This document shows positions 27,400-36,044 of a stretch of 64,000 nt of DNA, one piece after another (the first letter of the stretch is position 1; every line of letters starts with the position of its first letter). Below the pieces are notes generated by a model, which was not told the DNA's origin, did no database searches, and saw only the letters and a program-made list of their open reading frames with translations. The stretch is from VXNE01 sp965200505. GTDB taxonomy: Bacteria > Pseudomonadota > Gammaproteobacteria > Pseudomonadales > Azotimanducaceae. Made by a program: the position numbers and the translations under genes. The stretch lies in the NCBI GenBank assembly GCA_965200505.1, contig OZ241343.1, positions 310,001-374,000 of the forward strand, given 5' to 3'.

Positions 27400-28739
27400 G
27401 TGCCGCGGCGCCACTCTCCGGTTGGGGCCGGCACCCGGTGCGGGACTGCCGCCTGGAGACCTTGCACGATGCGCGGCAGCTCGACGCCCTGCTCGACGCC
27501 GCGCCAACCTTGATCCCACGCGGCGCCGGCCGCGCCTATGGCGACGCCGCCCTGAATCCCGCCCTCACGCTCTCGATGCTGGCGCAGGACCGGCTGCTGG
27601 CCTTCGACCCGGACAGCGGACGCCTCACCTGTGAGGCCGGCGCCACGCTGGCCGACATCCTCAATGTCTTCGTGCCGCGCGGCTGGTTTCCGCCCGTGCT
27701 GCCCGGCACCAAGTTCGTCACCGTCGGCGGCATGGTGGCGGCGGACGTGCATGGCAAGAACCACCACCAAGACGGTTCGTTCGGCGCCCATGTGGAATCC
27801 CTCACGTTGGTGGCGGCCGATGGCGGCACACGCACGTTGAGCCGCGAACAGAACTCGGATTTGTTTTGGGCCACCGTGGGCGGCATGGGGCTCACCGGTG
27901 TGATCATTGACGTGACCTTTCGCCTCGTCCGCATACCGAGCGCGTATCTCAACGTGGAGACGGTGCCGACCCAAGACCTTGACGAGACCATGGCGCGTTT
28001 CGAGGAGTCCGCGAATTGGCCGTATAGCGTCGCCTGGCTCGATGCGCTCGCCCGCGGCCCGGCAGCGGGGCGCGGGCTCCTCACCCGCGCCACCTTCATG
28101 GCGCATCAAGAGCTGCCGGCGCCGCTGGCGAGCGCACCGTTGCGCGGGCCGGGGCACCCGTTGGCGAGCATCCCAATGCCGGCGCCGAAATGGTTGCTGA
28201 ACCGGCCTTGGGTGAAGTGCTTCAACGAGGGTTACTACCAGCTAGGGCGGCGGCGCAGCGGCCACCAGCCAACGCACTTCGACCCCTTCTTCTTCCCCCT
28301 CGACCGCGTCGGCGCGCTGAATCGGCTGGCTGGCCGGCCAGGCTTCGCGCAGCATCAAAGCGCGTTGCCAAAGGCGACCAGCGCCGCCGCATTGGCCGCG
28401 ATGCTGGCGACTGTCGCGGCGAGCCATCGAGGCGCCTATCTCGCCGTGCTGAAGCTCTTCGGGCCGGCCGGCGACGGCTTGTTGTCGTTCCCAATGGAGG
28501 GCTACACGTTGGCCCTCGACATCCCGATGCGGCACGACACCGCCGCCCTGCTCGATGCGCTCGACGGCATCGTGAGCGAGCACGGCGGACGCATCTACCT
28601 CGCCAAGGACGCCCATTGTTCCGCGCCACGGCTCCGAGCGGGCTACCCGCGGCTGAACGCCTTCGCCACCACTCGCACGCAAGCAGCCGGCACACCGCCG
28701 AAGTTCGCCTCGGAACTGTCGCGCCGGTTGGAACTGTAG
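27396..28739 (+). CDS. FAD-dependent oxidase, DprE1-like
   Basis: 447 residues with a PCMH-type FAD domain (TLIPRGAGRAYGDAALNP, then GGMVAADVHGKNHHQDGSFG) and an ALO-type C-terminal domain. The GKNHH..GSFG stretch is characteristic of DprE1, which oxidises the 2-hydroxyl of polyprenyl-phosphoribose. The start at 27396 is set by the ATGA overlap with the SDR gene; a longer open frame upstream lies inside the SDR. Together with the two genes before it, this gives a near-complete route from PRPP to polyprenyl-phospho-arabinose. It converges on the YbhN-type gene, with 10 bases between stops. Confidence 0.88.
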   Translation: MSAAAPLSGWGRHPVRDCRLETLHDARQLDALLDAAPTLIPRGAGRAYGDAALNPALTLSMLAQDRLLAFDPDSGRLTCEAGATLADILNVFVPRGWFPPVLPGTKFVTVGGMVAADVHGKNHHQDGSFGAHVESLTLVAADGGTRTLSREQNSDLFWATVGGMGLTGVIIDVTFRLVRIPSAYLNVETVPTQDLDETMARFEESANWPYSVAWLDALARGPAAGRGLLTRATFMAHQELPAPLASAPLRGPGHPLASIPMPAPKWLLNRPWVKCFNEGYYQLGRRRSGHQPTHFDPFFFPLDRVGALNRLAGRPGFAQHQSALPKATSAAALAAMLATVAASHRGAYLAVLKLFGPAGDGLLSFPMEGYTLALDIPMRHDTAALLDALDGIVSEHGGRIYLAKDAHCSAPRLRAGYPRLNAFATTRTQAAGTPPKFASELSRRLEL

Positions 28740-28749
28740 GCTTCGGGCT

Positions 28750-29691
28750 TCAACGCCGTGCCGCCCGCCGGCGCGGCATCCAATACAGCAGCAGCCCGGC
28801 GATCGTGAACGGCACCCACAGCGCGTGTACGGTGAGCGCGAAAGCGGCCGCCGTCGCCACCGGAGCGCCGTAGGCGACGAGGCCCAGCGCCGCGAAGTAG
28901 TCGAACGTGCCGACGTGGCCGGGCGTCAGCGGCAACGCCGCTGACACCGAGCCCAAAGCCAGCGAGAGCCAAGGCCCCGGCCACGGCGCCGCGGCGCCCA
29001 GCGCCGTTGCCACCGTGACGAACGCGGCGCCCTCACAAGCCCACACGACCACGGAGAGGATGCCCATGACGCCCATGCCACGCGCGGACCGCACGAGTTT
29101 CAGGGCACTGGCCAAGTGCAGCCCTTGACGTGCCGCCCACTGCACCCAACGACGGTCGCCGAAGCGCTGCGGCAAGCGTCCCAGGAAGGCCTCCACCCAA
29201 GGCAACGCCACCACCGCGGCCAGCAGCACCACGAAGCCGAGCGCCGCGAGGGCCGCGATGGCCACCACGATGGCACGGGGCAGCGCACCGACTGGCACGG
29301 CGAGCATGGCACCGGCGAACATCGCGGACACCGCGATGAGATCGGCCATGCGCTCGATGACGAGGGTGCCGACCACGCGCATGGCGGGGGAACGCAATTC
29401 CTCCTGAAACGCCACCGCGCGCACCGCGTCACCAGTGCGCAACGGCAGCACGTTATTGAACGCGAAGCCGCACAGGAACGGCCGGGCGCAGGCGGTGACG
29501 GCCAAGCGTGGCTCCAGCACGCGCAGCAAACCCCACCACCGCACCACGCGCACCGCATGGGCCGCGGCGGTGAATGTAAGTGCGAGCAGCACGGCGGGCC
29601 ATGACAGCCTGGCGAAGGCGCCACGCAACGCCGCCATGTCGATGCCGCGCACCAAGAGCCACAGGAAGGCCGCGGCGACGACCACGCCCAC
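28750..29691 (-). CDS. YbhN/LPG-synthase-TM-like flippase-type membrane protein
   Basis: About 313 residues with seven or eight membrane helices, of the lysylphosphatidylglycerol-synthase transmembrane (UPF0104/YbhN) family. Family marks seen: GFAFNNVLPLRTGDAVRA, GTLVIERMADLIA and SAALPLTPGHVGTFDYFAALGL. Members move or modify lipids, and some are encoded beside polyprenyl-sugar genes. The open frame reaches 29829, but that would overlap the kinase gene by 106 bases. I chose GTG 29691, with AGG six bases before it and directly ahead of the first helix; TTG 29697 is also possible. A role in moving a lipid-linked sugar across the membrane is inference. Confidence 0.8.
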   Translation of the reverse strand: MGVVVAAAFLWLLVRGIDMAALRGAFARLSWPAVLLALTFTAAAHAVRVVRWWGLLRVLEPRLAVTACARPFLCGFAFNNVLPLRTGDAVRAVAFQEELRSPAMRVVGTLVIERMADLIAVSAMFAGAMLAVPVGALPRAIVVAIAALAALGFVVLLAAVVALPWVEAFLGRLPQRFGDRRWVQWAARQGLHLASALKLVRSARGMGVMGILSVVVWACEGAAFVTVATALGAAAPWPGPWLSLALGSVSAALPLTPGHVGTFDYFAALGLVAYGAPVATAAAFALTVHALWVPFTIAGLLLYWMPRRRAARR

Positions 29692-29723
29692 GGCCAACCT
29701 GATCCAGCGGCGCCCCGCCTCGC

Positions 29724-31400
29724 TCAGCGCCCTGTCCCGCTGGCGATGAGCGTCACCTTGAAGGCCGCACCCTGCTCGGCGGGCACCAAGTCGATCCGGC
29801 CGCCGGCACCCTGCACGAGGCTTCGGCAAATGGCCAAGCCCAGCCCGGTGCCACCGTCTTCTTGGCGCGTGGTGAAGAACGGATCGAACACCCGGCCGCG
29901 ATTCGCGGGCGAGATGCCGGGGCCGTCGTCGGCGACGGTGAGCTCCACGGTGTCGCCGCGCCGTCGCGCGTCCACATCGACCCGCGTGGCACCGTGTCGC
30001 GCCGCGTTGTCCACCAAGTTCTCCAACACCGCCAACAGCGATGCACGGGCGATGCGGGCGGCCGCCGGCGGCACCGGCGCGACATGCACAATGGGCAGCG
30101 CCAGCGCCTGGGCGACGGCCACCACGTCCGTGGTTTCGTTGCCCGAGGGGGTCATGTCGGCTTGGGCAAGATCGACCAAGCGCGAAGTCAGCCGGTCCAG
30201 CCGTTCGACATCCGCGGCGATGTTGTTCACGAACTTGGCGGCTTCGGCCGGCGTCATGTCGGGAAGGTCATCCCGCAACAGCTCCACGGCGCCACGCGCC
30301 GCCGCGATGGGCGTTTTGAACTCGTGGCTCACATGGTGCGCGAAGTCCCGCACATAGCCGGCGCGCCGTTGCAGGCTCGCCACCATCGTCTCGATGCTGT
30401 CCGCCAAGTCCGCCAACTCATGGACGCGATAGTGCCGGCCACGCTCGAAGTGATCCGTCTCGCCACGCGAGACGCGCCCGGCGCCTTTGACGAGACGCTT
30501 GATGGGCAGCATCAGCGTACGCGCCGTGACCAGCGCGATGCCCATTGCCACGACGAGAAACACGGCGCCAACCTGCAGGAGCAGGGCGCGTTGATTGCGA
30601 AGCGTATCCAAGATGTTCCCAGCGGCCCGCGACACCAACGCCGCGCCGATGATCCGCTGGCCAGACCGGATGGGGAGCGCCAAGAACACCTCCAACGCGG
30701 CGCCACGCACGATCGGCGCCACTTCGGCGACTGGGCCCGGATTGGTCTTGCCGCGCAAGGTGCCGACCGGCGCACCGCCAAGCGCGCGCCGCACTTCTTG
30801 GGCGTGGGTGAGCGACAGCCCCAAATCGTCCTCGGTGGTGGCCACCACCACGCCATCCGCATCGACCACTCGAACGCTCGCGTACATGATGGTGCGCGCG
30901 TCCTCGAGCAGCGGCCCCACCGCCGCACCTAAGCGCGACGCGGCGTCCGTCGCCGGCGCCGTCGGCTGCGCCGTCGGAAACGCGGGCAGCACCGGCACCG
31001 CGCCGAAGTCCAGCTCGGGCAGTTGCGACAGTGGATTGGCCGGCGCCGCGTGGTGTGGTTCGCCAGCCCCACCGCCATCGTGCGGGGCCGCGTTGTGGAA
31101 GGCGGTGCGATATGCCGTCGCGACGAACGTGGCGACCAGGGCGAGCTCGGCTTGGGTCTGTCGCAGCAAGGTGTTCTCGTGCAGCCGCAGGGCATAGAGC
31201 CCCACCAACGGCACAACGAGAATCGACAGACTCACGACGATGAGCAGTGTCCGCAGCCTGAGGCGCAGCCGTGGCGTCGCGGCGACGCCGCGCACCGCGA
31301 TGTTGGGTTGGCCCGCGACCGACGCCTCCGCCCACGGCGCCTCGGCGACGCGGGCGGCGATCCGGGTGTGCCGCGCGGCACCATTGGGGAGTCGGCCCAT
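29724..31400 (-). CDS. membrane sensor histidine kinase
   Basis: 558 residues: first helix at about 50-71, a periplasmic sensor region with a Pro/Ala-rich stretch, a second helix around 285-303, then HAMP. The histidine-kinase core has all boxes: H (FAHHVSHEFKTPIAAARG), N (ENLVDNAARHG), G1 (VADDGPGIS), F (FDPFFTTR) and G2 (GGTGLGLAI). No response-regulator gene is next to it, so its partner is elsewhere. The sensor type is not recognised. It lies among glycan genes on the same strand as YbhN and the flavoprotein, which may hint at an envelope signal. Confidence 0.9.
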   Translation of the reverse strand: MGRLPNGAARHTRIAARVAEAPWAEASVAGQPNIAVRGVAATPRLRLRLRTLLIVVSLSILVVPLVGLYALRLHENTLLRQTQAELALVATFVATAYRTAFHNAAPHDGGGAGEPHHAAPANPLSQLPELDFGAVPVLPAFPTAQPTAPATDAASRLGAAVGPLLEDARTIMYASVRVVDADGVVVATTEDDLGLSLTHAQEVRRALGGAPVGTLRGKTNPGPVAEVAPIVRGAALEVFLALPIRSGQRIIGAALVSRAAGNILDTLRNQRALLLQVGAVFLVVAMGIALVTARTLMLPIKRLVKGAGRVSRGETDHFERGRHYRVHELADLADSIETMVASLQRRAGYVRDFAHHVSHEFKTPIAAARGAVELLRDDLPDMTPAEAAKFVNNIAADVERLDRLTSRLVDLAQADMTPSGNETTDVVAVAQALALPIVHVAPVPPAAARIARASLLAVLENLVDNAARHGATRVDVDARRRGDTVELTVADDGPGISPANRGRVFDPFFTTRQEDGGTGLGLAICRSLVQGAGGRIDLVPAEQGAAFKVTLIASGTGR

Positions 31401-31489
31401 CGGGGCATCTTAGCACCGCGCCCGGCGCCGTCGGTGCCGCCACACGCCACAGTGTTGGGGCGCTTCCGCCGCCCCCTCAAACCGCGCCG

Positions 31490-32863
31490 TCAGGCGTGTG
31501 CGTTCGCCAACGGGCTCGACGCAGTGAGCTGCGCCGCCAACTGCCGCGCCGCCGCCCGCCCCTGCTGCACCGCGTAGTTCGTGCCGCGGTCCTGCGGATA
31601 GATCTGCGCCATGCTGGCCAGCAGCACATTGGCGAGCGGCGTTTCGGTGCTCGGCAGCAGGTGCCGATAGCCCTTCACGGACACCGGCTGCGCGTAACGC
31701 GCGCGCCACAGGTGCGCCGCCAACACGTTCTTGTCCGCCAAGTCTGGGAACATCCGGCGCAAGTGCAATAGCGCAAAGGCGATGGCCGCGTCATCGTCCA
31801 TGGCGTAGAAGGGATCCGCTTCGGGCGCATAGCGGGAGAGATACACGATGTGGCGCCCGGCGTAGCCAGACGCCGGCTCCAAGTTCGTGTGTTCCACCAC
31901 CGCGACGAACGGAAACGCCGTGTCGTTGACGTTGAGCCAGTAGGTCTCGGAGAGGCTTCGATCGAGCTCCAGCACCACGCAGACATTGGCGAGATAACGG
32001 ATTCGGCGCAGCGACGCGACATAGCCGGGCGGCGCCACGGGCGCCAAGAGGTCCGCGACGATGGGCAGCGCCGGCGTCGCGATCACGCCATCCACGACGA
32101 GGATCGTTTCGCCCGCCACAACCTCCGTGACGCGACCCTGCGGCGCCTTGAGCGCCGTGACCTCGGCGTTCAGGCGCACCGTGCCGCCCTGCCCCCGCAC
32201 GGCCGCGGCCAGCGCGTCCGCCAAGGCAGCGAAACCACCACGGTAGTAGGCGAGATGCTCGGCGCCCGCGCCCCGACGGCTGCCGCCCCGCAGCTTGATC
32301 TTGTTCCAGAACCAAGCCGCGCTCACTTCCTCCGCCAAGTCGCCGAACTTGCCGTGCAGCAACGGCGCCCACACCACCTCGTAGGTGCGCGGGCCGACCA
32401 TCTGCCGCAGCCAATCCACCGCGGCGCGGTCATCAAGGCGCCGCCAATCCTTGAGGCGCCGCGCCCACAGCGCGAACAGGCCCAACCGCAACCGACTCAA
32501 CACCGGCAGCGGCGCGAACCGCAGCAGATCGACTGGGTTGGAGAGTTTGAAGCTGTTGCCGGCGTAGTACATCCCGGTGCGCGAGGGCCGCATCAGCACA
32601 CGGTCTGCGAGGCCCAGCTCGTCGATGAGCCGCATGATGTGGACATCGCTCGCGAACCAGTGGTGGTAGAACTTCTCGAGCCGCCCCGCCGCGGTGCGGA
32701 ATCCACCGGCGAGGCCACCGACCTCGGCGTCCGCTTCCAGCACGGTGGCGCGGACGCCACGCTTGCCCAGTTCGTAAGCCGCGGCCAAACCGCAGAAGCC
32801 ACCACCGATCACCGCGACATGGGGCCCGCCCGCGGCGCCGCGGGCAGGGCTGGCTGCCGACAC
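31490..32863 (-). CDS. NAD(P)/FAD-dependent amine-oxidase-like flavoprotein
   Basis: 457 residues with an N-terminal dinucleotide motif (VAVIGGGFCGLAAAYELGKRG, then LEADAEVGGLAGGF), the pattern of flavin amine oxidases, protoporphyrinogen oxidases and UDP-galactopyranose mutases. The motif KFYHHWFASD follows soon after. Such proteins are often found in polysaccharide loci beside GT2 enzymes. The GTG start overlaps the GT2 stop (GTAGTG), so the two are coupled. The exact reaction is unknown. Confidence 0.82.
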   Translation of the reverse strand: MSAASPARGAAGGPHVAVIGGGFCGLAAAYELGKRGVRATVLEADAEVGGLAGGFRTAAGRLEKFYHHWFASDVHIMRLIDELGLADRVLMRPSRTGMYYAGNSFKLSNPVDLLRFAPLPVLSRLRLGLFALWARRLKDWRRLDDRAAVDWLRQMVGPRTYEVVWAPLLHGKFGDLAEEVSAAWFWNKIKLRGGSRRGAGAEHLAYYRGGFAALADALAAAVRGQGGTVRLNAEVTALKAPQGRVTEVVAGETILVVDGVIATPALPIVADLLAPVAPPGYVASLRRIRYLANVCVVLELDRSLSETYWLNVNDTAFPFVAVVEHTNLEPASGYAGRHIVYLSRYAPEADPFYAMDDDAAIAFALLHLRRMFPDLADKNVLAAHLWRARYAQPVSVKGYRHLLPSTETPLANVLLASMAQIYPQDRGTNYAVQQGRAAARQLAAQLTASSPLANAHA

Positions 32864-33861
32864 TACGGGGTGCCGTCGCCGGAGTGGCCCCGACTGGATT
32901 TCGCGTCGTCGCCCAAGTCAGCCGGCACCGCTGGAAACCCCAAGCGCTCCTTCACCACATAGAGCGGGCGCCGTTTCACCTCGGCGTAGATGCGCCCCAA
33001 GTATTCGCCCAACATCCCGACGACCACCAGTTGGGTGCCGCCGATGAACAGGATGGCGATGAGCAGCGTGGTCCAGCCCGGCACCCAAACGTCCGTCAAC
33101 AGGCGTTGCACAAGGGCATAGAAGATGCCGGCCACCGCGCCGCCGGCGACCAGGAAGCCCAGCCAAATGGCCAACCGGAGCGGCGCCACGCCGAACGACA
33201 AGACGGCACCCAGCGCCAGCCCCAAGCTGGCGCGGAACGGCCACTTTGACGTGCCGGCCGCCCGCGGCTCGCGATGGAAGGGCACCACTGCTTGGCGGAA
33301 ACCCGTCCATGGCAACATGCCGCGCAGAAAGCGGTCTCGCTCGGGCATCGCCATCAGCACGTCTATCACCTTGCGGTCCATCAAGCAAAACTCCCCCACG
33401 TCGTTGGGGATCGAGATGTTCGATACGCGGTTGATGACGCGGAAGAACGCCTTCGACTGCCATTGCTTCGCCGTGCGTACGCCCTCGCGGGCCAGCCGCA
33501 GGCCAAACACCACCTCGGCACCCTCGCGCCATCGGGCGAGCATTTCGTGGATGACTTCCGGGGGGTCCTGCAAGTCGCAGTCGAGCACCACCACCGCGTC
33601 GCCTTTGGCCGCGGCGAGCCCGGCGGTGATGGCGATCTGCTGGCCGAAATTGCGTGACAGTGAGACGACCCGCAGGGTGGAATCCGCCGCGGCGAGTTCC
33701 CGCAGCACGACCAAAGTGCCATCGCTGCTGCCGTCATCCACGAAAATGGTCTCAACGTCAACGTCATCCCAGCCATCGCTCGTCGCTTTCAAGCGACGGT
33801 GGGTTTGTGCAACGACAAGCTCTTCGTTAAAGCAGGGAATGACGATGGACAGGAGCGACAC
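32863..33861 (-). CDS. GT2 glycosyltransferase with two C-terminal membrane helices
   Basis: 332 residues. Residues 1-220 are a GT-A fold (LLSIVIPCFNEELVV, FVDDGSSDGT, LDCDLQDPPE), with SLSRNFGQQIAITAGL typical of polyprenyl-phosphate sugar transferases such as DPMS, ArnC and GtrB. Two membrane helices follow at about 235-262 and 272-298. The family attaches a sugar from a nucleotide donor to undecaprenyl phosphate on the cytoplasmic side. With the flavoprotein it forms a two-gene operon. A strongly basic spacer before the first helix (REPRAAGTSKWPF) is typical. Confidence 0.9.
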   Translation of the reverse strand: MSLLSIVIPCFNEELVVAQTHRRLKATSDGWDDVDVETIFVDDGSSDGTLVVLRELAAADSTLRVVSLSRNFGQQIAITAGLAAAKGDAVVVLDCDLQDPPEVIHEMLARWREGAEVVFGLRLAREGVRTAKQWQSKAFFRVINRVSNISIPNDVGEFCLMDRKVIDVLMAMPERDRFLRGMLPWTGFRQAVVPFHREPRAAGTSKWPFRASLGLALGAVLSFGVAPLRLAIWLGFLVAGGAVAGIFYALVQRLLTDVWVPGWTTLLIAILFIGGTQLVVVGMLGEYLGRIYAEVKRRPLYVVKERLGFPAVPADLGDDAKSSRGHSGDGTP

Positions 33862-33964
33862 GGAGAGACCTTGGCGTACACATGGTTGCGGAGTGAGCCT
33901 AGCACGGTGGCCGGCGGGCCATCAATTCGCGGTTTCCGAGACCTCGCCGCCGCTCGCCCAAGCG

Positions 33965-35662
33965 TCAAACGCCAGTCGCGGCGCCGGCCCCGCGCGGATC
34001 CGCCATGCCGACGAAGCCGCCCTCCACGCGCATCACGGAGTTGGCGTCGCCGATGCCCCGACCCAGCGGGACGGTGACGATGTTGCGATGCCCCAATGCC
34101 TCCAGCTTGGCGCGGGTGTCCGGCGACCAGCCAAACCGTTCCACCGTGATCTGGTCCGGCTGCCATTGGTGATGGAAGCGCGGTGCGCTCACCGCCTCGG
34201 AAAGGCTCATGCCGTGGTCGATGACGTTGACGATCACCTGCATCACGGTGGTGATGATGGTGCTGCCGCCGGGCGACCCGGTGACCAACAGCGGCGCCCC
34301 ATCGCGCAACACGATGGTGGGTGACATCGAGCTCAACATGCGCTTGCCGGGCGCGATGGCGTTCGCGTCGCCGCCGAGCAGGCCGTAGGCGTTGGGGGCG
34401 TTGGGCTTGGCGGCGAAGTCGTCCATCTCGTTATTCAGCAGGAACCCGGCCCCCGGCACCACGATCTTGGCGCCGTGGCTGAAGTTCAACGTGGTGGTGT
34501 AGGCGACGGCGTTGCCGGCCGCATCCATCACCGAGACGTGGGTGGTGTCCGGCGATTCCTGCGGAATGTCGCCGGCGAAGATCGCCTCGGAGCGCGATGC
34601 CTGGCGCGGGTCGAAGTCTCGAAAGCGCCGCGCCGCGTACGCCTTGTCCACCAGCGTCGCCAGCGGCACTGGGTGGAAATCCGGGTCGCCCAAGTGCTGG
34701 GCGCGGTCCGCGTAGGCGCGTCGCTCGGCTTCCACGATGCGATGCACCAAGGCGGCGCTGCCGAAGCCGAGGGCGCCCACGTCGATGGGTTCCAACAGGT
34801 TGAGCAACTGCACCAGCAACACCCCGCCGGAAGACGGCGGCGGCATGGAAACGATGTCGTGGCCGCGATAGCTGCCGCGCACCGGCTCACGCCAAACCGA
34901 CCGATAGGCGGCTAAATCTTCGTGGCTGATTAGGCCGCCATCCCGCTCCATCTCGGCGACCAGCAAGTCCGCCGTCTCGCCGGCGTAGAAACCTGCCCTG
35001 CCGAGCTTGCGGATGCGCTCCAAGGTGGCGGCCAAGTCCGGTTGCGCGAAGTGTGTGCCGGCGGCCAGCGGCGCACCGTCCTCGCCGGCAAACTTGGCCG
35101 CCGTGGCTTCATGGCGAGCCAAGCGATCCCACTGCCCCGCCAACTGCCGCGCCACGTCGGCCGGCAGGGCGAAGCCTTCGCGGGCCAAGCGGATGGCGGG
35201 ATCGATGACCGTCGGCAAATCCAGCGCCCCATAGCGCTCCTGCACATCGAGCAGGCCGGCCACCGTGCCGGGCACGCCAACCGCCAAGTGCGAGTCTGTG
35301 GAAAGCCCTTCGATGACGTCACCGGCTTCGTCCAAATACAAGTCGCGGTGGGCCTTGGCAGGCGCACGTTCACGGTGGTCATTCGCAATCACCTGCCCGT
35401 CGGCCAGCCGAATGACCATGAAGCCGCCGCCCCCGACGTTGCCGGCACTTGGATACGTCACCGCCAACGCGAACCCGGTGGCCACCGCGGCATCGACGGC
35501 ATTGCCGCCCCGCGCCAACATGGCCGCGCCCACTTCCGAGGCCAGCGGCGAACGCGACGCCACCATGCCCGCTTTGCCCCGCACCGGCTCTGGGCTCGCC
35601 GACCAAGCGAGTGGCGCCAAGACCACCGCCAACGAGAGAACGAAATGCCGGACGCGGCGCAT
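33965..35662 (-). CDS. ggt: gamma-glutamyltransferase (glutathione hydrolase), periplasmic
   Basis: 565 residues starting with a signal peptide (MRRVRHFVLSLAVVLAPLAWSA). The start at 35662 is chosen for this and for the strong ribosome site AAAGGAGT just before it. It cleaves gamma-glutamyl bonds of glutathione in the periplasm. The precursor self-cleaves at the conserved threonine, here T374 in SPDTTHVSVMD, giving large and small subunits. Substrate and structural motifs are present: GGNAVDAAVATGFAL, PYRGHDIVSMPPPSSGG, and the glycine loop TGSPGGSTIIT. The whole length is normal. Confidence 0.95.
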   Translation of the reverse strand: MRRVRHFVLSLAVVLAPLAWSASPEPVRGKAGMVASRSPLASEVGAAMLARGGNAVDAAVATGFALAVTYPSAGNVGGGGFMVIRLADGQVIANDHRERAPAKAHRDLYLDEAGDVIEGLSTDSHLAVGVPGTVAGLLDVQERYGALDLPTVIDPAIRLAREGFALPADVARQLAGQWDRLARHEATAAKFAGEDGAPLAAGTHFAQPDLAATLERIRKLGRAGFYAGETADLLVAEMERDGGLISHEDLAAYRSVWREPVRGSYRGHDIVSMPPPSSGGVLLVQLLNLLEPIDVGALGFGSAALVHRIVEAERRAYADRAQHLGDPDFHPVPLATLVDKAYAARRFRDFDPRQASRSEAIFAGDIPQESPDTTHVSVMDAAGNAVAYTTTLNFSHGAKIVVPGAGFLLNNEMDDFAAKPNAPNAYGLLGGDANAIAPGKRMLSSMSPTIVLRDGAPLLVTGSPGGSTIITTVMQVIVNVIDHGMSLSEAVSAPRFHHQWQPDQITVERFGWSPDTRAKLEALGHRNIVTVPLGRGIGDANSVMRVEGGFVGMADPRGAGAATGV

Positions 35663-35666
35663 GAAC

Positions 35667-35694
35667 ACTCCTTTCAGCCTGCCCGAAAATCGGG
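35667..35694 (-). promoter_or_regulatory. ggt ribosome binding site and adjacent palindrome
   Basis: On the minus strand AAAGGAGT (35667-35674) sits 4 bases before the ggt ATG, a strong Shine-Dalgarno for this window. Seven bases further upstream is a 13-base palindrome (CCCGA, TTT, TCGGG; 35682-35694), possibly an operator half or a leader hairpin. A -35-like TTCACA lies further upstream but no convincing -10 was found. Confidence 0.45.
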
Positions 35695-36044
35695 CCAAGC
35701 GGCAAATTGTGAAGGAACGGCGCCGCACACGCCACCGCGCCCTTGCGGTTCTGCGGTTCAGGCGTCTCGGTAGTGGGGGCACCCTTGAGTTGCAGGGGGC
35801 GACCTGGCTGGCGCCTCATTCCTTGCCGGCCGAGCCGCCCCCATCGCCATCGGCATCCCCGCCGCCGTCTCGCGCCTTGCGCCGGCGCACCCGGCGCCGC
35901 CATGCCCAGCGGCGCAACGCTCGCCGCAGAACCCGCGCCCGGCACCTGGCCGAGCGGGATGCACTGTTGGCGAGGGCCGCGTTGGCCGCGCCATCGTCTG
36001 ACGCTTGGCGCCGGCGGCGTCTGCGTGAGCGGCGCGGCGGCACG
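35695..36044. other. 350-base stretch with no supported gene
   Basis: Between ggt and the cNMP-domain gene. It holds C- and GCC-rich sequence; the minus-strand frame at 35816-36043 would encode an Arg/Ala-rich low-complexity peptide with no recognisable domain, so no gene is called. It probably contains the ggt promoter. Confidence 0.5.

Noticed and set aside
29692..29829. N-terminal extension of the YbhN-type gene into the kinase gene
   Set aside because: It would overlap the kinase coding end by 106 bases, and the added residues are basic with no membrane segment; a later start fits the family better.
35816..36043. A 75-codon Arg-rich frame upstream of ggt
   Set aside because: Low-complexity Arg/Ala/Gly sequence with no conserved start context; more likely non-coding GCC-rich DNA.
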